Below, in pieces: positions 1 through 5,292 of a stretch of 9,042 bases of DNA. Under the pieces are notes generated by a model, which did no database searches, had not been told where the DNA came from, and saw only the letters and a program-made list of their open reading frames with translations. Numbering within the stretch: the stretch's first letter is position 1; each line of letters starts with the position of its first letter. The translations under genes and the position numbers were made by a program. The DNA comes from Candidatus Hydrogenedentota bacterium (GTDB taxonomy: Bacteria; Hydrogenedentota; Hydrogenedentia; Hydrogenedentiales; CAITNO01): NCBI GenBank assembly GCA_903922535.1, contig CAIXUF010000293.1, positions 1-9,042 on the forward strand, in the 5' to 3' direction.

Positions 1-486
1 GCCGCCAAACAGCCACAGCGCGCCCGTGGCGTCGGTCCATGATACTGCGTCGTAACGCGCGCCGGGGCTGTTGGCCGCCGCGGCGACACCCAGCGTGCCG
101 TAGACGCCGCTCTGTTCGAGCGTGTCCGAGCCTGTCATCCAAGTCCAGTTCCCCGTGGACGTGTCGTATCTCCACAGGTCGTTCAGCCTTCCGGCGCTGT
201 ATGTCTTGTCCCGGCCAAGACCGCCAAGCAGCCACAGTGCGCCTGATGGGTCGGTCCATGAAACCGCATCTTGGCGCGCGCCGGTGGTGTTGGCCGCTGC
301 GGGCACCAGCATCGTGCCGTAAACTCCGGGTTGGCCGATGATGTAGGAGCCCGTCATCCAGGTCCATTGCAGGTCCGTGCCCGCCCGCGCGCTTTCCGAG
401 GCAAGCATCCCGGCCGCCGCAAGCAGCACGGCTGACAACATGGCAAGAACAGACACACCATTCCCGTTGATCTTGCTTTTCATCAT
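1..486 (-). CDS. Secreted kelch-repeat beta-propeller protein C (N-terminal part, runs off the left edge)
   Basis: This is the first 162 codons of a third paralogue of the two complete kelch/Ig proteins to its right; the rest lies beyond base 1. The start at 486 is chosen because AGGAG lies 8 bases upstream; the next codon is also ATG and fits less well. Residues 1-35 form a signal peptide: basic MMKSK start, hydrophobic core around 11-29, likely cleavage after Ala-Arg-Ala at 35. The mature protein begins like its paralogues (GTDLQWTWM). Blade 1 spans residues 41-113, exactly 73 residues, with PGAR-like (TGAR), VSWTD, LWLLGG and LNDLWRYD motifs. Blade 2 starts at W114 and reaches WLFGG at the window edge. 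By analogy it should have six blades and two Ig-like modules. The biochemical role is unknown; an extracytoplasmic binding or adhesion role is inference. Codon-level homology to A and B indicates tandem duplication. Confidence 0.88.
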   Translation of the reverse strand, partial: MMKSKINGNGVSVLAMLSAVLLAAAGMLASESARAGTDLQWTWMTGSYIIGQPGVYGTMLVPAAANTTGARQDAVSWTDPSGALWLLGGLGRDKTYSAGRLNDLWRYDTSTGNWTWMTGSDTLEQSGVYGTLGVAAAANSPGARYDAVSWTDATGALWLFGG

Positions 487-494
487 GCCGACAG

Positions 495-501
495 ACTCCT
501 C
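495..501 (-). promoter_or_regulatory. Ribosome binding site of kelch protein C
   Basis: On the minus strand this reads GAGGAGT. Its AGGAG core is 8 bases before the ATG ending at 486 and 11 before the following in-frame ATG, which favours the upstream start. Confidence 0.7.
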
Positions 502-584
502 AGGTGGGATACTCCCCGGTATCGGACAACTTGCGCGGCCGCGATGCGTCAACAACACACACGCCGCATCCGCGCGACTCCGCA

Positions 585-614
585 AGTATAAGAAGGGAGA
601 AATATCGAGTCAAC
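585..614 (-). promoter_or_regulatory. Candidate sigma70-type promoter of kelch gene C
   Basis: On the minus strand TTGACT (609-614) and TATACT (585-590) are 18 bases apart, five of six matches to each consensus. Transcription would start near 577, giving a leader of about 90 nt. The -10 box continues as TATACTTGCG, shared with gene A and the beta-helix gene. Confidence 0.6.
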
Positions 615-703
615 AACCGGGAGGCGAAACAAAGGAAGGTCTGCAATTCCTCTTGCCGCGGGAACCGCCCTTTTCGCGCACCACCGCCGTTACGTTCAGG
701 CCG

Positions 704-720
704 TGGCGCTTACGGCGCCA
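704..720 (-). other. Perfect palindrome around the stop codon of kelch gene B
   Basis: TGGCGC (704-709) and GCGCCA (715-720) are complementary arms around a 5-base loop that contains most of the TAA stop codon. It is GC-rich, but no T-run follows in the direction of the gene, so it is not a standard intrinsic terminator. It might help stop transcription or protect the 3' end of the message (inference). Confidence 0.4.
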
Positions 721-2761
721 CCAGTCTGATGTAGTCGTTGTACACGGACGAGTAGTTGTTTCCGCCATCCCGGTACTGTGCCCGCACCGTGTAATAGCCC
801 GGCGTGGAGGAAGGCAGTGTAAAGGACTTTGGCGTCACCGGCAGATCCCAAACGGTCCAATGCGCCCCGTCCGTGCTAAACCGCATCTTCAACACACCCG
901 AACCCGTCCCGTCCGACCACGTCAGTCCCAACGAAACCTTGGCGCTGGTGGTCGTCGATGCGCCGCTGTTGATGACGATACTCCCCGTCGGCGGAATGGT
1001 GTCCAACCGGATGTAATCGTTGCAGGCGACGGAATTGTTCCCCGCCTTGTCCCGGTACATTACCCGGACGGTCTTGTAACCGTCGCCTGCGGGCAGGGCC
1101 CAAGACATGGTTTTGGCCAATCCTTCCCACGGGGTCCAGGTCGCGCCGTCATTGCTGAACCGCATGCACGCCACGGGGCCGCCTGCGTCGGCCCAAGTCA
1201 GGAGAAGGTTTACATTCGGATTGTTGGTGACGGACTTGTTGCCGTTGATCACGATGGTCCCCGTGGGCGGGGCCGTATCCGGCGGAAGAACCACCTTCCA
1301 GAGGTCATTCATGCCGCCCGTTGCCGCAACACCGTCAAGGCCGTTGCCGCCGAAGAGCCACAGTGCGCCCGAAGTGTCGGCCCAGGCGGCGGCTCTTTGG
1401 CGCGCGCCGGGCACGTTGCCCTCCGCCGGTGTGCCAGGTATGCCGTAGGTTCCCATCGCATCCGCCGTCGAGGCACCGTTCATCCAGGTCCAGTTGCCCG
1501 TGGACCGGTCGTATTTCCACAGGTCGTTTCGGTCGTGATAAATGCCCGTGGGAGCCGGGGGATTATAGACAATCCAAACCCAGTACGTGCCGCCGGAAAG
1601 CCACAGGTTGCCGAGGGCGTCGGTCCAGGAAGCCGCATTCCAGCGCGCGCCGGGTGTGTTGGCCGGGGCGGGGGTGCCAAGCGTGCCGTAGGCACAGTCA
1701 TCATAGCCGTAGTTGTTCGGCGTGCCCTTCATCCAGGCCCAATTCCCTGTGGCGGGATCGTATTTCCACAAGTCATTGAAATACTCGATGGTGTCCCCGC
1801 GGTCTTCCGCGTAGGTTTTATCGTTCCAGCCTCCAAAAAGCCACAGCGCACCGGAAGGATCGGTCCACGAAGCCGCACCGTGGCGTGCACCGGGAGTGTT
1901 GCCCTCTGCGGGCACGCCGCGTGTGCCGTAGGCTCCGCGTGCCCAGATCCCGGAGGAGCCCTTCATCCAGGTCCAACTCCCCGCGGTGCGGTCATATTTC
2001 CAGAGGTCATTGAGGGTGTATTCATAGACGGTGCCGCCGGGACCGCCGTCGTATCCGAAGCCGCCGAAAAGCCACAGGTTGCCGGAATTGTCGGTCCATG
2101 AAACCGCTCCCCAGCGCGCACCGGGGGTGTTGGCCGGTGATGCCGTGCCGCGTGTGCCATAGACACCAGGCTTGTTGACCACGGATGCGCCCTTCATCCA
2201 GGTCCAGCCCGACGCGGGCGTGTATTTCCACAGGTCGTTGAGACTTCCCAGACTCCCCGCGCTGTCGCAGCCTTCGCCGCCGAAGAGCCACAACGCGCCC
2301 GAAGGGTCGGTCCATGACACGGCGCCGGAGCGCGCGCCGGGAATGTTGGCCTCCGCCGCCATGCCCGGAGTGCCATAGGTTCCGGACTGGTTGAGCGCAC
2401 TGGCACCTTTCATCCAGGCCCAGTACCCGGTTGCCGGATTGTATTTCCATAGGTCATTGCGTTCGCCCTGATTCCCCGCGGCGTCGAAGCCGTGACCGCC
2501 CAAGAGCCATAGTGCGCCTGAACTGTCCCTCCACGACACCGCACCATCGCGTGCGCCGGGGGTGTTGGCCGCCCCCGCCGTTCCGGGCGCGCCGTAGATC
2601 CCGGGTTGGCCGACTGTCGATGCACCCGTCATCCAGGCCCACTGCAAACCCGTGCCAGCCCAGACTTTCTGCCCTGTCAAGCCCAAAACCAATACCAGCA
2701 CCAATACCCGCGGCACGACGGGTGACATTGACCAGTTTCCGCGTTGCTGCACCCGGCTCAT
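710..2761 (-). CDS. Secreted kelch-repeat beta-propeller protein B with two C-terminal Ig-like modules
   Basis: A 683-residue exported protein. The start at 2761 has AAGGAGG 6 bases upstream. Residues 1-35 are a signal peptide (long basic n-region, Val/Leu core 19-28, Val-Trp-Ala cleavage site). Six kelch-like blades begin at W41, W114, W186, W263, W341 and W424; each has PGAR, (V/A)SWTD, LWLFGG and NDLWKY, then a W-x-W strand. The last blade lacks its W-x-W strand, which the N-terminal LQWAWM can supply, so a closed six-bladed propeller is likely. Residues about 498-588 and 589-683 are two Ig-like modules (PPTG start, MRFS-DG, SGDG or PGYYTVR, NDYIRL end). Spacing between blades is irregular (72-83), with a long insertion in blade 5. 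Module 1 has Cys532 and Cys580, absent from paralogue A. There is no anchor, LPXTG or PEP-CTERM signal at the end. Ligand unknown; an adhesin or glycan-binding role is inference. Confidence 0.92.
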   Translation of the reverse strand: MSRVQQRGNWSMSPVVPRVLVLVLVLGLTGQKVWAGTGLQWAWMTGASTVGQPGIYGAPGTAGAANTPGARDGAVSWRDSSGALWLLGGHGFDAAGNQGERNDLWKYNPATGYWAWMKGASALNQSGTYGTPGMAAEANIPGARSGAVSWTDPSGALWLFGGEGCDSAGSLGSLNDLWKYTPASGWTWMKGASVVNKPGVYGTRGTASPANTPGARWGAVSWTDNSGNLWLFGGFGYDGGPGGTVYEYTLNDLWKYDRTAGSWTWMKGSSGIWARGAYGTRGVPAEGNTPGARHGAASWTDPSGALWLFGGWNDKTYAEDRGDTIEYFNDLWKYDPATGNWAWMKGTPNNYGYDDCAYGTLGTPAPANTPGARWNAASWTDALGNLWLSGGTYWVWIVYNPPAPTGIYHDRNDLWKYDRSTGNWTWMNGASTADAMGTYGIPGTPAEGNVPGARQRAAAWADTSGALWLFGGNGLDGVAATGGMNDLWKVVLPPDTAPPTGTIVINGNKSVTNNPNVNLLLTWADAGGPVACMRFSNDGATWTPWEGLAKTMSWALPAGDGYKTVRVMYRDKAGNNSVACNDYIRLDTIPPTGSIVINSGASTTTSAKVSLGLTWSDGTGSGVLKMRFSTDGAHWTVWDLPVTPKSFTLPSSTPGYYTVRAQYRDGGNNYSSVYNDYIRLVAP
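1289..2641 (-). repeat. Six degenerate kelch-blade repeats within gene B
   Basis: Six tandem coding repeats of 72-83 codons, counted from one W-x-W strand to the next. Protein motifs stay in register (PGAR, SWTD, LWLFGG, NDLWKY), but loops between LFGG and NDLW vary in length, most in repeats 3-5. The array is more diverged than that of gene A, which suggests it is older or not homogenised. Confidence 0.85.
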
Positions 2762-2767
2762 GAAATG

Positions 2768-2774
2768 CCTCCTT
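2768..2774 (-). promoter_or_regulatory. Ribosome binding site of kelch gene B
   Basis: AAGGAGG on the minus strand, 6 bases before the ATG at 2761. It supports this start over the in-frame Met12, which would shorten the n-region of the signal peptide. Confidence 0.8.
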
Positions 2775-2821
2775 GAGCTTTATAATCGGCACCACATTGG
2801 GGCCATAGTATCCGCCAACTC

Positions 2822-2843
2822 CGGCAGCAAATTCTTCCTGCCG
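2822..2843 (-). other. Hairpin in the predicted leader of kelch gene B
   Basis: CGGCAG (2822-2827) and CTGCCG (2838-2843) form a 6-bp stem with a 10-base loop, between the candidate promoter and the start codon of gene B. There is no matching riboswitch or protein-binding motif that I recognise. It could be a chance GC-rich pairing. Confidence 0.25.
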
Positions 2844-2862
2844 CGGCCCTGCACCCCCTTTA

Positions 2863-2892
2863 ACTATATCTGCGTGGCAGACAAACAGACAA
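2863..2892 (-). promoter_or_regulatory. Candidate promoter of kelch gene B
   Basis: On the minus strand TTGTCT (2887-2892) and TATAGT (2863-2868) are 18 bases apart; four and five of six positions match the sigma70 boxes. The start would be near 2855, about 94 nt before the ATG, matching the leader lengths predicted for A and C. It lacks the TTGC extension seen in the other promoters. Confidence 0.42.
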
Positions 2893-3027
2893 TCGCGGCC
2901 CCGCCATTCGCCCTCCGGCGCGGCGAGGGGCTGGCGTGTTCAGTGGGTCCAAGTCTTGAACCAGGCCAAGGTGCCGCAGCCTTATTGATTGCAGTCCTCG
3001 TCCACTGCCGACTGTCAACTGTCAGCT

Positions 3028-3040
3028 GCGCTCACAGCGC
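3028..3040 (-). other. Short palindrome around the stop codon of kelch gene A
   Basis: GCGCT (3028-3032) and AGCGC (3036-3040) pair across a 3-base loop; the stop codon TGA lies at 3032-3034. The position matches the palindrome at the end of gene B, although the sequence is shorter. No T-run follows, so a terminator role is doubtful. Confidence 0.3.
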
Positions 3041-5029
3041 CACCAACTTGATGTAGTCGTTGTATATAGCCGAGTAGTTGTTTCCGGCGTCAAGATACTG
3101 CACCCGCACCGTGTAGTATCCCGGTGCGGAGGGCAGCGTGTAGGACTTGACCGCCTTCTGCGGTTCCCACGCGGTCCACTTGGCCCCGTCGATGCTGAAC
3201 CGCATCCGCGTCACTCCCGAACCCGTTCCGTCAGACCAGGTCAGACCCAGTGAGACCACACGGTTCTTGGTGCTCGCCGCACCGGCGTTGATGATGATGC
3301 TTCCCGTCGGCGGCGTGGTGTCCAGCCGGATGAAATCGCTGTAGATAACGGAGTTGTTGCCGGCCTTGTCCCGGAACATCGCCCGGACGGTCTTGTATCC
3401 GTCGCCTGCGGGCAGTGTCCAAGCCTTGTTCCCGGCCAGAGGCTCCCATGCGCTCCACGTTACCGCGTCATTGCTGAATTTCATGCGCGACGCGCCCGAT
3501 CCGCCCTTGTCCGCCCAGCTCAGGGAGAGTGTCACGTTTGCATTGTTGGTGACGGACTTGTTGCCGTTGATCGTCAGGGCTCCCGTGGGTGCCACTATAT
3601 CCGGCACGGTGATACGCCACAGGTCATTGAGCGAGCCTCCGTTCCCTGTTCCGTCATATCCGAAGCCGCCAAACATCCACAGCGCGCCCGTGGACGCATC
3701 GGCCCACGTGACCAGTTGCTCGCGCCCGCCGGGCGTGTTGTCCGGTGACGGCGTCAGGATCGTGCCGTAGGTTCCCAACTGGTCGCCCGAATTGGCGCCC
3801 TTCATCCAGGTCCAGAAACCCGTGGACGGGTCGTACTTCCATAAATCATTGAGATAGCCCGTGCTGATGCCACCGGTCCATCCGAAGCCGCCGAACAGCC
3901 AGAACGCACCCGTAGCGTCGGTCCATGAGACCGATGTGTTGCGGGCGCCGGGAGTGTTGGCCGCCGCAGGTGTTTCCAGCGCGCCGTAGTTTCCCTTCTG
4001 ATCAACCGTGTCCGCCCCCTTCATCCAAGTCCAGTTGTTCGTGGAGGGATCGTACTTCCACAGGTCATTGAGATTGCTGGCAGGGCCGTCGCTGCCGCGG
4101 CCGACACCGCCAAACAGCCACAGCGCGCCCGACGCATCGACCCAGGTGACCGCGTCGCTGCGCCCGCCGGGCGCATTGCCCGGCGCGGGGGTCAGGATCG
4201 TGCCGTAAGTCCCGAGCTGCTCCACCGTGTCGGTGCCCTTCATCCAGGTCCAGTTGTTTGTGGATGGGTCGAATTTCCACAGGTCGTTGAGATAGCCCGT
4301 GCTGACGTCGCTGTCCCAGCCGTAGCCGCCAAACAGCCACAGCCCGCCCGAAGCGTCGGTCCACGAGACCGATCCATAACGTCCGCCGGGCGTGCCCGTC
4401 GGCGCCGGCGTTTCCCTTACGCCGTAGCTTCCCGGTTGGCCGCCCGTGCTGGAGCCCTTCATCCAGGTCCAGTTGTTCGTGGAGGGATCGTACTTCCACA
4501 GGTCATTCAGATCCTCCTCATTGCCGAGAATGTCGCGGCCCAGGCCGCCAAACAGCCAGAAATTGCCCGAAACATCCTTCCACGAGACCGACCCAAGACG
4601 TCCGCCGGGCGTGTTGGCCGGTGCCGGCGTTTCCCTTGTTCCGTAGGTGCCGATCTGTTCAACCACATCGGTGCCCTTCACCCAGGTCCAGTTGCCCGTG
4701 GCGGGATCGTGCCTCCACAAATCATTGAGATAGCCTGTGCTGATGTCGCTGTCCCAGCCGGCGCCTCCAAAAAGCCACAGTTTGCCGGAAGCGTCGGTCC
4801 ACGAGACCCCTCCTTCACGCGCGCCGGGCGTGTTGGCCGGTGCCGGCGTCCCCTTGGCGCCATAGGTTCCGTGCTGGTCGGTCACCGAGGCACCCTTCGT
4901 CCAGGTCCACTGGAGGTCCGTGGCCGCCCACGCGGCCTGCCCGCCCGGCGCCAAGACTCCTCCCAACAGCACCGCCAGCAGCACGGCAAGGGCCGATGCC
5001 CAACTTCTGCTTCCACGCATCTGCTTCAT
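3032..5029 (-). CDS. Secreted kelch-repeat beta-propeller protein A with two C-terminal Ig-like modules
   Basis: A 665-residue exported protein and the first of three tandem paralogues. The start at 5029 has AGGAG 6 bases upstream. The signal peptide (MKQMRGSR basic start, Ala/Leu/Val core 11-27, cleavage near Ala-Trp-Ala at 35) leads into six kelch-like blades whose W-T-W strands start at W41, W114, W187, W260, W333 and W406, exactly 73 residues apart. Each blade has PG(A/G)R, (V/S)SW or VTW, WLFGG with the kelch diglycine, and LNDLW. The sixth lacks a W-x-W strand, so the N-terminal one probably closes the ring. Ig-like modules cover about 480-570 and 573-665 and are very close to those of protein B. 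No cysteine is visible and there is no membrane or wall anchor. The gene diverges from the beta-helix gene at 5293. The fold is confident; ligand and role are unknown, with carbohydrate or surface binding as inference. Confidence 0.93.
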   Translation of the reverse strand: MKQMRGSRSWASALAVLLAVLLGGVLAPGGQAAWAATDLQWTWTKGASVTDQHGTYGAKGTPAPANTPGAREGGVSWTDASGKLWLFGGAGWDSDISTGYLNDLWRHDPATGNWTWVKGTDVVEQIGTYGTRETPAPANTPGGRLGSVSWKDVSGNFWLFGGLGRDILGNEEDLNDLWKYDPSTNNWTWMKGSSTGGQPGSYGVRETPAPTGTPGGRYGSVSWTDASGGLWLFGGYGWDSDVSTGYLNDLWKFDPSTNNWTWMKGTDTVEQLGTYGTILTPAPGNAPGGRSDAVTWVDASGALWLFGGVGRGSDGPASNLNDLWKYDPSTNNWTWMKGADTVDQKGNYGALETPAAANTPGARNTSVSWTDATGAFWLFGGFGWTGGISTGYLNDLWKYDPSTGFWTWMKGANSGDQLGTYGTILTPSPDNTPGGREQLVTWADASTGALWMFGGFGYDGTGNGGSLNDLWRITVPDIVAPTGALTINGNKSVTNNANVTLSLSWADKGGSGASRMKFSNDAVTWSAWEPLAGNKAWTLPAGDGYKTVRAMFRDKAGNNSVIYSDFIRLDTTPPTGSIIINAGAASTKNRVVSLGLTWSDGTGSGVTRMRFSIDGAKWTAWEPQKAVKSYTLPSAPGYYTVRVQYLDAGNNYSAIYNDYIKLVAL
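3599..4909 (-). repeat. Uniform 219-bp kelch-blade repeats of gene A
   Basis: Five consecutive blade-to-blade intervals are exactly 219 bp (units 4691-4909, 4472-4690, 4253-4471, 4034-4252, 3815-4033), followed by a sixth unit to about 3599. The 39-base segments 4031-4069 and 4469-4507 are identical and lie 438 bp, or two units, apart. Odd and even units resemble each other more than their neighbours, pointing to growth or homogenisation in two-blade steps. Confidence 0.9.
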
Positions 5030-5035
5030 GACTCT

Positions 5036-5040
5036 CTCCT
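5036..5040 (-). promoter_or_regulatory. Ribosome binding site of kelch gene A
   Basis: AGGAG on the minus strand, 6 bases before the ATG at 5029. It fixes the start ahead of the in-frame Met4. Confidence 0.75.
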
Positions 5041-5121
5041 CATTGGGTATTGATTACAAAGTCAGGCAATCCGCTCGGTTGCACGATGCTGGAAACCGCG
5101 ATGCTCACATCTCATTTTGCA

Positions 5122-5150
5122 AGTATAGGGTGGCCATCATGGGGAGTCAA
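5122..5150 (-). promoter_or_regulatory. Sigma70-type promoter of kelch gene A
   Basis: On the minus strand TTGACT (5145-5150) and TATACT (5122-5127) are 17 bases apart, the ideal spacing, with five of six matches in each box. A start near 5114 gives a leader of about 85 nt. The -10 region reads TATACTTGCA, and GAGTCAACAA around the -35 box is identical to the same place in front of gene C (608-617), so the two promoters appear duplicated with their genes. Confidence 0.65.
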
Positions 5151-5195
5151 CAAGAATTGAGGAGTCAACAGGCACAGTTTCACCTTCTCCACAGC

Positions 5196-5223
5196 CCACT
5201 GTCAACGGTCCATTGCCGACGGT
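5196..5223. repeat. Tandem 14-bp direct repeat in the divergent intergenic region
   Basis: CCACTGTCAACGGT (5196-5209) is followed directly by CCATTGCCGACGGT (5210-5223), 11 of 14 identical. A related CCACTGCCGACTGT occurs at 3002-3015, just past the end of gene A. It could be a regulator site or part of a dispersed intergenic repeat family; the sequence alone does not decide. Confidence 0.4.
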
Positions 5224-5229
5224 CCCCGT

Positions 5230-5258
5230 TTTCCCAAGCGCCCCCGCTCCTATATACT
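5230..5258 (+). promoter_or_regulatory. Candidate promoter of the beta-helix gene
   Basis: A good -10 box TATACT lies at 5253-5258, followed by TGCC, the same TATACTTGC string seen in the promoters of A and C. A -35 box at 17-base spacing would be TTTCCC (5230-5235), which is poor, so an activator may be needed. The start would be near 5265, with a leader of about 28 nt. Confidence 0.45.
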
Positions 5259-5281
5259 TGCCGCATCGCTTCAAACTGCGA

Positions 5282-5286
5282 AAGGA
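5282..5286 (+). promoter_or_regulatory. Ribosome binding site of the beta-helix gene
   Basis: AAGGA, 6 bases before the ATG at 5293; it supports this start codon. Confidence 0.65.
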
Positions 5287-5292
5287 CACATC

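Noticed and set aside
377..2101. Long plus-strand open frame of 574 codons opposite kelch gene B
   Set aside because: It is antisense to a gene with a clear signal peptide, repeats and Shine-Dalgarno sequence. Its translation is Arg/Pro/Val-rich with no recognisable domain; its apparent repeats mirror the blade repeats on the other strand.
2762..3031. Possible small genes in the gap between kelch genes A and B
   Set aside because: The only open frames there extend from the antisense strand of neighbouring genes and have no Shine-Dalgarno sequence; I see only the candidate promoter, a leader hairpin and the repeat at 3002.
3599..4909. Regular repeats considered as a CRISPR array or a non-coding satellite
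   Set aside because: The unit is 219 bp, in frame, and encodes kelch blades with conserved motifs; there are no short repeats with unique spacers.
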